A DNA stretch of 64,000 bases from CAZHOV01 sp964534315 (lineage in GTDB: Bacteria; Bacteroidota; Bacteroidia; Chitinophagales; Saprospiraceae), in assembly GCA_964534315.1 (NCBI GenBank), contig CAZHOV010000001.1:29242-93241 (forward strand), written 5' to 3'. This document shows, in pieces, positions 43,581 to 52,266 of this stretch. Positions within the stretch are counted from its first letter, which is position 1; the number at the start of each line of letters is the position of its first letter. The translations under genes and the position numbers were made by a program. Below the pieces are notes generated by a model that was not told the DNA's origin, made no database searches, and saw only the letters and a list, made by a program, of their open reading frames with translations.

Positions 43581-45059
43581 TTTTGAACGAACCAATAGAA
43601 CTATCCCTGCTATACTAGCGATCAACATGATAATAGAAACGGGTACAGAAGCGATAACTATGGTTTGCTGAAACAGCGTTATCGCCTCTCCTTTTCCAAT
43701 GACTAATATAGCTGCGGCAGTAATGGCCATTGAAAGCGACCAGAAAATCTTTTGCTGCTTGGCAGGTTGTTGGTCCTTACTGAAAATGGTTGATATACTC
43801 AAAGCAACGGAGTCTCCGGTAGTCGCCATAAAGAAAAAAATAAGTGGGACCACTAACAGAAGTAGTAAGGTGCTTACATCTGAAAGGTTTATGATGGCAA
43901 TTAAGGCCGCTGGCATCCCATTTGATTGTAACTGCTGAGTAATGGCACCTTCTGAACTTTGATCCAACAGAATACCACTCCCACCTACAATAGAAAACCA
44001 TAGATTGGTTACCAGCGGAGCCATCAAACAAATCGTCAAAAATAATTCCCGAATAGTTCTTCCTTTAGAAATTCTGAATAAAAAGATAGACATGATAGGC
44101 CCGTAGCCGAGAAACCATCCCCAAAAGAAATGTGTCCAGTTATTAGTCCAGGTGGCTTTTGTATCCACTAGAGCCAAGTCAAAAAAATGGCTGAAGTAAG
44201 TTCCTCCCGATTGAACAGTCAGGTCTAAAATTTTGAAAATTGGTATCGATGCCAGCAAAAATAGGCCAAAGCCTACACAAAGAGCCATATTGAAAAGACT
44301 GAGTACCCGAATACCTTTTTGTATTCCCTTTACGGCAGAAATCGTATACACAGAGGCGAGTAATCCGATTAGCAATAATTGGGTGAAAACAGAATCGGGT
44401 AGCGGAGTGCTGCTACTTAAGATGTAACTAAGTTGAATGCCCAGAAAACCTATGGGACCGATGGTACCAATCAAAACAGAGATAACAGCGATGATATCGA
44501 TTACATGACCAAAGGGCCCTTTTAGTACTCTTCTGGGGATTATTGGGTAAAGCATAAGGCAGGGACGGTTGCGCAGTTTAGGGTCGTGAACCATTGCCTG
44601 AAGCGGGATAATGGCTAAAGTGCCTAAAGCCGTCCAGGCCAGAAAACCCCAGTGAAAATAGGATTGTGCCATGGCAGCAGCGGGAGCAGATACGCCAGAT
44701 TGCTTAAAAGGTAAAGGGACTGACTGGAAATGATATAGTGGCTCAGCTGCCGACCAAAAAACGCCACCTCCTGCAAGCAAGGTGCTCAATATGATCGCTA
44801 GCCAAGATCCGTAGCTGAGCTCAGGGGGCTCCGCTCCCAACTTGATCCTGCCCAGGGGAGATAAGGCGACGACCAACGAACTTAAGAATAGAGATAGAAC
44901 CAGTATTTGCCAAAATCCGCCGAAGGTAGTTGCTGACCATTTGAAGGCCTGCCCGGTGGAAAATTTGAAATTTTCCGGAGCGATCACCAGCCAAAGAAAT
45001 AAGGCAACTATGAGGATACCAATAAGGAATTGGGGAATAGAAAATTTGAAAGAGGGCAT
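43563..45059 (-). CDS. BCCT-family (betaine/carnitine/choline) transporter
   Basis: Twelve membrane helices, with the family region 'TNNWTHFFWGWFLGYGPIMSIFLFRISKGRTIRE' in the middle and 'TTGDSVALSIS' later. The start at 45059 (MPSFKFSIPQFLIG) is preferred; the frame runs open to 45101. These carriers import compatible solutes such as glycine betaine in exchange for sodium or protons. The characteristic tryptophan box is partly altered (WTHFFWGWF). It converges with the methyltransferase gene. Confidence 0.88.
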   Translation of the reverse strand: MPSFKFSIPQFLIGILIVALFLWLVIAPENFKFSTGQAFKWSATTFGGFWQILVLSLFLSSLVVALSPLGRIKLGAEPPELSYGSWLAIILSTLLAGGGVFWSAAEPLYHFQSVPLPFKQSGVSAPAAAMAQSYFHWGFLAWTALGTLAIIPLQAMVHDPKLRNRPCLMLYPIIPRRVLKGPFGHVIDIIAVISVLIGTIGPIGFLGIQLSYILSSSTPLPDSVFTQLLLIGLLASVYTISAVKGIQKGIRVLSLFNMALCVGFGLFLLASIPIFKILDLTVQSGGTYFSHFFDLALVDTKATWTNNWTHFFWGWFLGYGPIMSIFLFRISKGRTIRELFLTICLMAPLVTNLWFSIVGGSGILLDQSSEGAITQQLQSNGMPAALIAIINLSDVSTLLLLLVVPLIFFFMATTGDSVALSISTIFSKDQQPAKQQKIFWSLSMAITAAAILVIGKGEAITLFQQTIVIASVPVSIIMLIASIAGIVLLVRSKSNTLE

Positions 45060-45110
45060 TATGATTAAATAATTTTCATCATAACGCCTCTTTATATACA
45101 ATGTTTAAGG

Positions 45111-45660
45111 TTATTGCCTCATTTTCATTACTTTCATGGTCTTCGTACCTGCTTCCATCTGTATGGTAAGGAAGTAGCTACCGTTATCCAGAGACTTCGT
45201 ATCAATTATTAAGTAATTGTTTTTTATTTGGTAATCATGGAAATTACCTGATTGTATCTGACGACCCGCAAGATCTGTAATAATATATTGACCATCTGAA
45301 TAATCGGGTGCTTCCACTTCTACAGTAAGTTGCTGATCAAATGGATTCGGTTGGATGGTAATATTATCTGCACAAATAGCATCAAGAGGAGTGGGGTCAA
45401 TTACTTCTACGTTAAGATAACCTGATAAAACCCTTGTCCATATGCACAACAGATACCGTCCTCAGCATCATCAAGGATAGCAAAAAGATACTCATCTCCA
45501 CAAGGGATAGGAATATCAAAAGTGTAAAGTGTTAAAGGGGCAGGTAGTGAACCAAAGGGAATCAGGAAGAGGTCTTCCTCCGTGCTGTTCAGAATTATCA
45601 AGGCCGTTTCTTCGGGGAATTCGTCCGTAAAAATAGTTAATAGAGTAGCGGGACAATGAC
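45111..45660 (-). pseudogene. T9SS-secreted protein remnant, truncated and frameshifted
   Basis: Two frames together give one protein: first '..TDEFPEETALIILN..DGICCAYGQGFYQ' (end at 45407), then, in another frame, 'SGYLNVEVIDP..ICADNITIQPNPFDQQLTVEVEAPDY..MKVMKMRQ' (45111-45449). The second part is a typical Type A T9SS sorting domain (PNPF, 'DLAGRQIQSG', final basic MK). The junction at about 45420-45445 requires a frameshift, and the upstream end has no signal peptide before it runs into the glucan phosphorylase gene at 45719. It is a decayed secreted protein with at least the N-terminal half missing. Confidence 0.7.
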
Positions 45661-45718
45661 GAAAGTCATTTCTCTTTTCAAAAAAACGAACAGGAACAAG
45701 CTTTACAAAGCAACGTTG

Positions 45719-47377
45719 TTAGGACGTATAAAGTTTTTCATAATACTCATGGGCCATTCTATCCGAATCGAAAAAGGGTATGATGTCATCCATGCTTGTG
45801 TGCATGATTTTCATCCAGTTTTCATGGTCTTCATAGTAGATGGGGAGGATCTTATTTTCGAGGAAATCCAACAGAAACTGGGCATCCAGATCATCTTGCT
45901 GAAATTCGGGAATATCCTGATTAACAGGAGGGATGATAAAAGAGTTGATACCATCGTTGGCAAATTCGGGGATCCATCCGTCAAATGTAGAGAAGTTGAT
46001 AGCTCCGTTCATGGCGGCGGCCATTCCGCTGGTACCGGAGGCTTCTCTTGGTATCCGGGGCGTATTGAGCCAGATGTCTGCACATTGTTTCAGGTCTTTA
46101 GAAAGGCCTAATTCGTACCCTACCATGACCGCGAGATTCTTGTGTTCTTTGCTGAAGTGTACCAGGCTGTTGTAAACGCTGATAGCGGTGTAGTCAGTTG
46201 GATAAGGTTTGCCGGCCCAAATAATTTGTACCGGGTGTTTTTTATTGGTCAAAATTCTCTTGAAGCGTTCCCGGTCTCTAATGATCAGGTCTGCCCTTTT
46301 GTAGGCGGCGAACCGGCGTGCCCATACGATAGTGAGTACTTCCGGATCAAAGATTTTTCCGGTTTGATCAGCTACGGTTTTGAACACTTCTGTTTTCATT
46401 TCCTGTTTCCGTGCGCTTAATACTTCATAATCTTTTTCATGGAATGCCTTTTCCATGACCGGATCCCACCAGTATTTTGTATTTTGAGAGTTGGTAATGT
46501 GGATAATCGGAGAGATATTTTCATGGTCTCCCCACATTTTCCGGGCTACTCCACCATGTATTTTAGACACGCCATTGGCGATTCTTGACACTCTTAGGGC
46601 TGCTAACGTATGGTTGAATACTTCATCCTGGATACCGGTAATTTCCCTGACGGTATCAAGGGGCAGGCCGTTAAAATAACTCATCTTTTCAAGCTGGCGA
46701 ATGTCATGCTTCTCGTTTCCTGCGGGTACGGGAGTGTGCGTTGTAAAAACTACTTTACTTTTTACTTTCTCAATATCTCTTAATTTGCGATACAGATAAA
46801 AAGCGGCGGGCAGCCCATGGGCTTCATTTAAATGATAAACTTCCGGATCGAAACCAATAATATCCATCAATTTGGCCCCTCCGACACCCAATAGAATATA
46901 TTGGGCTATTTTTGCTTCGATGTTAGAGTCGTATAACCGGTGGCTAATGGTTCTGGATAGGTAATCATTTTCAGGAAGATCGGTAGAAAGAAGGAAGATA
47001 GGAGCGGATTCGAATGTCTCCGGCGGCAGGTAAAAGGCCTTTACTTTTACATTATGGCCGTTCACTTCGATGTCAAAGGTGATTTTAGTATCCACTAAAA
47101 AGCTATAGGATTTCTCGAGGAAGAGTACGTCCATTGAGCGGTCTCCTTTCCGTATCTGGTCGTAGTAACCATACTTCCACAATATTCCGATTCCTATCAG
47201 ATTTTGCTTTAATTCATAGGCGCTTCGCATATGGGAGCCGGCAAGGAAACCGAGTCCACCTGAAAATATTTTTAAGGCCTGGTCTATGGCAAATTCCATA
47301 CAGAAATAGGTGACCGGTTTTTTATATTTCGGATCGAAATGGAAGGGGTGTTTAAAACCCTTAAAGGCTTTTTTCAT
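45719..47377 (-). CDS. glgP: Alpha-glucan phosphorylase (GT35 family)
   Basis: The short alpha-glucan phosphorylase form (552 residues): 'TYFCMEFAIDQALKIFSGGLGFLAG', 'YHLNEAHGLPAAF', the catalytic region 'VWARRFAAYKRADLI', and the pyridoxal-phosphate site region 'PREASGTSGMAAAMNGAINFSTFDGW'. It releases glucose-1-phosphate from glycogen or maltodextrin. On the minus strand the -7-like TAGCTTTG is at 47432-47439. No other glycogen gene is near. Confidence 0.92.
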   Translation of the reverse strand: MKKAFKGFKHPFHFDPKYKKPVTYFCMEFAIDQALKIFSGGLGFLAGSHMRSAYELKQNLIGIGILWKYGYYDQIRKGDRSMDVLFLEKSYSFLVDTKITFDIEVNGHNVKVKAFYLPPETFESAPIFLLSTDLPENDYLSRTISHRLYDSNIEAKIAQYILLGVGGAKLMDIIGFDPEVYHLNEAHGLPAAFYLYRKLRDIEKVKSKVVFTTHTPVPAGNEKHDIRQLEKMSYFNGLPLDTVREITGIQDEVFNHTLAALRVSRIANGVSKIHGGVARKMWGDHENISPIIHITNSQNTKYWWDPVMEKAFHEKDYEVLSARKQEMKTEVFKTVADQTGKIFDPEVLTIVWARRFAAYKRADLIIRDRERFKRILTNKKHPVQIIWAGKPYPTDYTAISVYNSLVHFSKEHKNLAVMVGYELGLSKDLKQCADIWLNTPRIPREASGTSGMAAAMNGAINFSTFDGWIPEFANDGINSFIIPPVNQDIPEFQQDDLDAQFLLDFLENKILPIYYEDHENWMKIMHTSMDDIIPFFDSDRMAHEYYEKLYTS

Positions 47378-47598
47378 GGCTCGTGATTTTTAGCAACTTT
47401 CTATAGACCCTGCAAATATCTATAATTTTTGCAAAGCTAGGGTATGATCGGGTTAAAATAAATCTTCTTAGCAATACTCATTGTAGGGAATTCCCTTATT
47501 TTCGCATTTGCCGCTTATAGATATAGTTTGTTTGGATGAAGCTGATTAAATTATGGAAAGCTTGAAATAAAAAATAGGAATAAACTTCGGTACTATTT

Positions 47599-48348
47599 AT
47601 GGATAAGCAGATATACACCCGCCTTTTGGAAGCTAAAAAAAGAAAGCATAAAAAATTTGCTGTCTTGATTGATCCGGATGTGGTAGGTATAAAAAATCTG
47701 GATAAAGTCTTGGCACTCGGGGTAAAAGCCAACGTAGATTTTTTCTTTATAGGAGGCAGTCTCATTGTTGATGACCAGTTGGATCACTGTTTACAAACCA
47801 TTAAAGATTACTGCGATATTCCTATCGTTCTGTTTCCGGGCAACTCCTATCAGTTGAGTTATAAAGCAGATGCCCTTTTGTTTTTATCGCTTATTTCCGG
47901 AAGAAACCCTGATTTATTGATCGGGAAGCATGTGATTACGGCACCGTTTCTGAAAATGAGTCCCCTCGAAATTATTGCTACGGGGTACATGCTTATTGAC
48001 GGAGGGGTAGCAACGACGGTATCGTATATGAGTAATACATCCCCTATTCCTTCCAACAAAAACGATATTGCTGTGTGTACCGCTATGGCTGGGGAACTTT
48101 TAGGCCTCAAATTGATTTATATGGATGCAGGTAGTGGCGCCAGAAATTCTATTTCTGCCTCTATGATCGAAGCAGTAAGCCAAAACGTAGCCATACCGCT
48201 AATTGTAGGAGGGGGCATCCGTACTCCGGAAAAAGCACTAGAAAACGTTGAGGCAGGTGCTGACCTGATCGTTATCGGAAATGCTATTGAAAAAGACCCT
48301 TCATTGATAGGAGAAATGGCTACTGCCATTCATTCAGTGAATAAATAA
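47599..48348 (+). CDS. Geranylgeranyl/heptaprenylglyceryl phosphate synthase (GGGPS family)
   Basis: A TIM-barrel protein with the family parts 'AVLIDPDV', 'FFFIGGSLIVDD', 'IVLFPGNSYQLS', 'MDAGSGA' and the phosphate-binding 'LIVGGGIRTPEKA' plus 'VIGNAIEKDP'. It couples a polyprenyl diphosphate to glycerol-1-phosphate, the first step of archaeal-type ether lipids. Bacteroidota have their own group of this enzyme whose final product is not settled. At 249 residues it is full length. It is 7 bp upstream of rsgA on the same strand. It depends on a source of glycerol-1-phosphate that is not in the window. Confidence 0.9.
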   Translation: MDKQIYTRLLEAKKRKHKKFAVLIDPDVVGIKNLDKVLALGVKANVDFFFIGGSLIVDDQLDHCLQTIKDYCDIPIVLFPGNSYQLSYKADALLFLSLISGRNPDLLIGKHVITAPFLKMSPLEIIATGYMLIDGGVATTVSYMSNTSPIPSNKNDIAVCTAMAGELLGLKLIYMDAGSGARNSISASMIEAVSQNVAIPLIVGGGIRTPEKALENVEAGADLIVIGNAIEKDPSLIGEMATAIHSVNK

Positions 48349-48355
48349 TACGTTC

Positions 48356-49306
48356 ATGAAAGGAATAGTTGTAAAATCTACCGGCAAATGGTATCAAGTG
48401 AAAACAACAGATGGAAAACTAATGTCTTGTCGTATTATCGGAAAATTTCGACTCGATGGATTCAAACTGACTAACCCGGTAGCGGTAGGCGATTGGGTAT
48501 TTGTGGAGCCGGAAGAATTGGGAGAAGAAGATTCTGGTAGTATCAAGAAAATCCTTCCCCGAAAGAACTATGTGGTTCGTCAATCTCCACGCCAAAAGCA
48601 TTTTTTGCACCTGCTGGCTAGCAATATCGACCAGGCGGTGCTTATTGTGACTGTCGTTCAGCCTATGTTAAAACAAGGGTTTATTGATCGGTTTTTATTG
48701 ATGACCGAACCACATAATATTCCTGCTACTATAGTTTTTAACAAAGCTGACTTGTATTCCGAAAAGGACCTCGAAGTTTTTGAGATTTTAAAAGAAATTT
48801 ATTCGGATATAGGTTACCAGGTGCTCCTCGTATCTGCCTTGCAGGAAAAAGGTATTGACGCGCTAAAAGAAGTACTGAAAGATAAGACAACATTGATTGC
48901 CGGTCAATCTGGGGTTGGCAAGTCTACTCTGATCAATGTAGTAGAACCTTCTTTGGAACTACGCACCCACGAATTAAGTGATTATTCGGGAAAAGGGCAA
49001 CACACTACGACCTTCGCCGAAATGTTCCCGTTATCCTTCGGAGGAAGCATTATCGACACGCCGGGGATCAAAACACTGGCTTTTAATAACCTCGAACCGC
49101 TGGATGTAGCTCACAATTTCCGCGAACTATTTGAATATTCAAAAGATTGTAAATTTCACAACTGTACCCACCGGAATGAACCCAAATGTGCTGTGAAGGA
49201 AGCGATCGAAATGGGGGAGATCAGCGAATTGCGCTATTTTAACTACATCCAGATCCTGGACGAGATCGAAGGACTAAATTACTGGGAGCGGCTAAAGGAG
49301 ATGTGA
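48356..49306 (+). CDS. rsgA: Small ribosomal subunit biogenesis GTPase RsgA
   Basis: A circularly permuted GTPase: N-terminal OB fold (about 1-70), 'FNKADL' (G4) before 'LIAGQSGVGKSTLIN' (G1, about 182-196) and 'IDTPGIKT' (G3), then a zinc-binding end 'CKFHNCTHRNEPKC'. It acts late in 30S subunit maturation. The 316-residue length is normal and the gene forms a two-gene unit with GGGPS. Confidence 0.95.
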   Translation: MKGIVVKSTGKWYQVKTTDGKLMSCRIIGKFRLDGFKLTNPVAVGDWVFVEPEELGEEDSGSIKKILPRKNYVVRQSPRQKHFLHLLASNIDQAVLIVTVVQPMLKQGFIDRFLLMTEPHNIPATIVFNKADLYSEKDLEVFEILKEIYSDIGYQVLLVSALQEKGIDALKEVLKDKTTLIAGQSGVGKSTLINVVEPSLELRTHELSDYSGKGQHTTTFAEMFPLSFGGSIIDTPGIKTLAFNNLEPLDVAHNFRELFEYSKDCKFHNCTHRNEPKCAVKEAIEMGEISELRYFNYIQILDEIEGLNYWERLKEM

Positions 49307-49334
49307 TATTTCTGCAAGGGACAAGGGCTTTTCC

Positions 49335-50159
49335 CTACTCTTTTTCCATGATTCTTTCTCCCAAAATTTTATCTAACCTTTTTTGATATTTTTTAAAGGA
49401 CCTCAGATTTTTATGTTTTCCATCTTTTATGGTGACAAAGTTCGATTCTTCCTTGAGCAGGGGTTTGAGCAAAGAGGCGGAAGCGTAGGGGACAATTCTG
49501 TCTTTAGTACCTTGAAAAATATGCACCGGGTACTCGACCTCCTTTAAATGCTCGTCATTGGGAAATTTATAGTTGAATTTGAACGGGAGCCAGAGGAAGG
49601 GAGCATTCTTTTTGATAGCGGTACGGATATTGTTGTATGGGGTTTCCAGGATCAGCATTTTGGCGGGATTCGTGCTAGCCACATTTGACGCAACCCCGGT
49701 ACCCAAGGACCTTCCGTATAGAATAATTTCATCCTCCTCATATTGATCAGCTACCCAGTTGTATATCATTTTGGCGTCTTTATACATATTTTGTTCGCCT
49801 ACCTTTCCGGTGCTTTTTCCGTATCCGCGGTAGTCGATGGCTAGAAAGTCGTATCCTCTGGAAGTAAAATCGTTGTGATATCCGGCCCACCGTTGAAGAT
49901 TATCGGAGTTGCCGTGGAAATATAAGATAATTCCCTTCTTAGAGGATTGATGAGTGGAAAAAAATAAGCCGTTGATCTGCTCACCATCAGGGGTGGTAAA
50001 GAAATGTTCTTCACATGGCGCATCGAATCGGAAAACATGGTCGGTTTTCAATTTGTCAGGTCTGAAAATGATATTTTTCTGGAATACATACACGGCAGCG
50101 ATGGTTAGTACATATAAGCCAACTAAGAAAAGACTAAACCGGAGGATTCTTTTAAACAT
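49335..50159 (-). CDS. Alpha/beta-hydrolase, membrane-anchored
   Basis: The first 25 residues (ILRFSLFLVGLYVLTIAAVYVFQ) form a membrane helix. The hydrolase domain has the oxyanion-hole region 'ILYFHGNSDNLQRW', the nucleophile elbow 'LYGRSLGTG' (Ser at about 151), the acid in 'GTKDRIVP' and the His in 'DGKHKNL'. It resembles the BEM46/FrsA-like 'serine aminopeptidase S33' group. The substrate is unknown. A TACCTTTG element on the minus strand at 50184-50191 is close to the start. Confidence 0.85.
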   Translation of the reverse strand: MFKRILRFSLFLVGLYVLTIAAVYVFQKNIIFRPDKLKTDHVFRFDAPCEEHFFTTPDGEQINGLFFSTHQSSKKGIILYFHGNSDNLQRWAGYHNDFTSRGYDFLAIDYRGYGKSTGKVGEQNMYKDAKMIYNWVADQYEEDEIILYGRSLGTGVASNVASTNPAKMLILETPYNNIRTAIKKNAPFLWLPFKFNYKFPNDEHLKEVEYPVHIFQGTKDRIVPYASASLLKPLLKEESNFVTIKDGKHKNLRSFKKYQKRLDKILGERIMEKE

Positions 50160-50267
50160 GTTTTACTTTTAAAGATTTGATGTCAAAGGTAAGCAAGATG
50201 CTCTACATTTCTTATTAACAAAGTATTAAACGTTTTTATTCCAAAATTGATGCCCTCTATCTTTAAA

Positions 50268-50381
50268 ATGAGCATAACTTCCATGGAAGAAGCTATTAAA
50301 TACCGTCAAAAAACTCCTGAATTTGATAACCTTTACGAAGTGAAAGAAAATCGGATTGGGCGTCAAAAGAACTTATTTTAA
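50268..50381 (+). CDS. Possible small protein (37 aa)
   Basis: The frame starts MSITSMEEAIKYRQKTPEF and ends RIGRQKNLF. Charged helix-like composition suggests coding, and it fills much of the gap between divergent genes. No family is known, and no ribosome binding site or own terminator was seen; the promoter of the next gene begins 15 bp later. Confidence 0.28.
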   Translation: MSITSMEEAIKYRQKTPEFDNLYEVKENRIGRQKNLF

Positions 50382-50395
50382 AATGCAAAAAATAG

Positions 50396-50403
50396 TACCT
50401 TTG
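50396..50403 (+). promoter_or_regulatory. Probable -7 element for the outer membrane barrel gene
   Basis: TACCTTTG fits TAnnTTTG and lies 23 bp before the ATG at 50427. The -33 region is not convincing. Confidence 0.45.
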
Positions 50404-50426
50404 CCAATTAAAAAAAGGTTCGTCGT

Positions 50427-51317
50427 ATGTTAGTTACCAAAAAAGTCCTTTTACCATTCCTCTTGTTATTCGTTTTTTTTAATGGTTACAGCCAGGAGCT
50501 TTCCTATGGATTTCGTGCAGGGTTGAATTTCTCGAGAATACTCGGACCTGCAGAGGAGAATAATAGCGGTGATAAGTTGGAAGATTTCAAGTATTTCACC
50601 GGGTTTCATGTCGGAGCCGGTTTAATTATTAAGCTTACCGACATATACGGAATTAAGACGGAGGTGTTATTTTCTCAAAAAGGGGGACGTTTAAACTATG
50701 AGGGCGATTCTTATTTTATATTGACCCCTTCGAATAGTATGGTCACCGAAGAAATTATTACCACAGGTAATAGAAGGAGCGTTCTCACGTATTCAAATTC
50801 TTACATTGATATTCCTATAACGGGTTATGCTAAAATTGGTCGTATTGAATTTATGGCGGGCCTGAATGTTGGCTTTCTGGTAGCGTCTTCAGGTGCCGGA
50901 GAGTTAATTTATAACGGGGTTTCAGAGGCAGGGAATGAGCTTGATTTTACTGTAGGGCTCGACTACAACTATTTTGGTGATGAGCCCGGAGAAGCTACTT
51001 TTGACGACGAGTCAACAACCGTTAACATAGACGGCGAGCAAGCAGTTTTGCCCTCGGAGGCCGGCGGATACTGGCTTTTTGAAGAAGACAACGGCAACAA
51101 CTTTGCTATTCTTGATCTGGGGCTTAACGCGGGATTTGCTTTTTACTTAAATGCAGGGCTTTATTTGGGCTTCCGGGCTAATTTGGGGTTGGTTGATATT
51201 ACCAATAACGATTACGATCAGTCACTGCTCGAATTGGATATGGACAATACAATCATTTCCAGAAGCGATATAGACCGGAATTTTAACTTTCAGGTTTCAC
51301 TAGGATTCAGTTTTTAG
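50427..51317 (+). CDS. Outer membrane beta-barrel protein (PorT-like)
   Basis: A signal peptide (MLVTKKVLLPFLLLFVFFNGYSQ) is followed by 'YGFRAGLNFSRILGP', the usual first strand of PorT-family barrels, alternating amphipathic strands, and a C-terminal 'FQVSLGFSF' ending in Phe. It has acidic loops (about 165-205). The specific function is unknown. Its stop codon overlaps the end of the convergent aspartoacylase-like gene by 18 bp. Confidence 0.82.
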   Translation: MLVTKKVLLPFLLLFVFFNGYSQELSYGFRAGLNFSRILGPAEENNSGDKLEDFKYFTGFHVGAGLIIKLTDIYGIKTEVLFSQKGGRLNYEGDSYFILTPSNSMVTEEIITTGNRRSVLTYSNSYIDIPITGYAKIGRIEFMAGLNVGFLVASSGAGELIYNGVSEAGNELDFTVGLDYNYFGDEPGEATFDDESTTVNIDGEQAVLPSEAGGYWLFEEDNGNNFAILDLGLNAGFAFYLNAGLYLGFRANLGLVDITNNDYDQSLLELDMDNTIISRSDIDRNFNFQVSLGFSF

Positions 51318-52259
51318 GAATTCGGGCTCGTCTTCTTGTATCAGGAAGAAACCATCTTCCCCCTGAGGTTGATAGAGGGGCATCAGGATAAGCCCTGATT
51401 GAGGTGAATAGATCGGGCCGTTCTTGTCGTGGGCGAGTAATTCTCCTTTTAATACTTTTTGAAAATTGTGATACCCTGGACGCATTTTAAATTGATCTTC
51501 TTCTTCAATACCATACCTGTAGATCAAGCTCGCAACTTTAGGAAGGTTTTCAGAAAATTCTACAAGCAGGGCGTCGTGCCGGTTTTCAATTTGATCAGGT
51601 TCGACCATTCCCAGCGTAGCCATACAATTGGTAATCGCTGCGATGGACCTGTTTACAGACAGGATGTCTTCGTGCTGGCCCGACTCAAAAGCAATGGCGG
51701 TAGTATTTGGAGCAAAGTTGGAATTGTTGAAATAATGTAGCGTAGTACCTTTTACGCCTTGCAACATTCCTCGAATGACTGGCGCATTTAGGTGGACGGC
51801 TAGTTGTATACTGCGAGGGTCCTCGTTTGGTATGGAGAAAATGCCCCCATGTGCGGCGGTGGTATGCAAATCGAGGAAAATGACTTCTTCGGGTTGGACA
51901 GCTTCAATTTCGGCATCAATCACCTGCAGGAGTTCTTTGATCTCCAAATTTTCGGCCTTAAGCTGTTCCTTAGGAGTAGCTTTAATCCGGTCGATATTTT
52001 CAGGAAACCATTGCCGGTTTAAGTCTTTTTCAATAAATCGAACATTAAGTTTCATGGCCTGGAGATTTCCTCTCAGACCAATGATCTTTCCCTTGAATTT
52101 AAAGTCGGGATTGACAATAGGTTCATTTTCAAGAAGCTGAAAAATCACTTCAAGCGCTTCGATCCCTGCAGGTTCATTACCATGCATTCCTGCGAGGCAT
52201 ACTAAAAGAGGACCAGGAGTTCCTCTTGAGAATTTTCCGATAATGCGCTCCCTACTCAT
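51300..52259 (-). CDS. Succinylglutamate desuccinylase/aspartoacylase-family zinc hydrolase
   Basis: Zinc-binding parts are 'LAGMHGNEPAG' (His and Glu) and 'FLDLHTTAAHGG' (His), with the arginine loop 'LRGNLQAMKLNVRFIEKDLNRQW'. A C-terminal barrel-sandwich domain follows ('HNFQKVLKGELLAHDKNGPIY'). The start at 52259 (MSRERIIGKFSRG) is chosen because a longer frame would overlap fumarylacetoacetase by 120 bp. The substrate, an N-acyl amino acid, is not determined. It lies 7 bp after the fumarylacetoacetase gene. Confidence 0.85.
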   Translation of the reverse strand: MSRERIIGKFSRGTPGPLLVCLAGMHGNEPAGIEALEVIFQLLENEPIVNPDFKFKGKIIGLRGNLQAMKLNVRFIEKDLNRQWFPENIDRIKATPKEQLKAENLEIKELLQVIDAEIEAVQPEEVIFLDLHTTAAHGGIFSIPNEDPRSIQLAVHLNAPVIRGMLQGVKGTTLHYFNNSNFAPNTTAIAFESGQHEDILSVNRSIAAITNCMATLGMVEPDQIENRHDALLVEFSENLPKVASLIYRYGIEEEDQFKMRPGYHNFQKVLKGELLAHDKNGPIYSPQSGLILMPLYQPQGEDGFFLIQEDEPEFLKTES

Positions 52260-52266
52260 AGACGAT

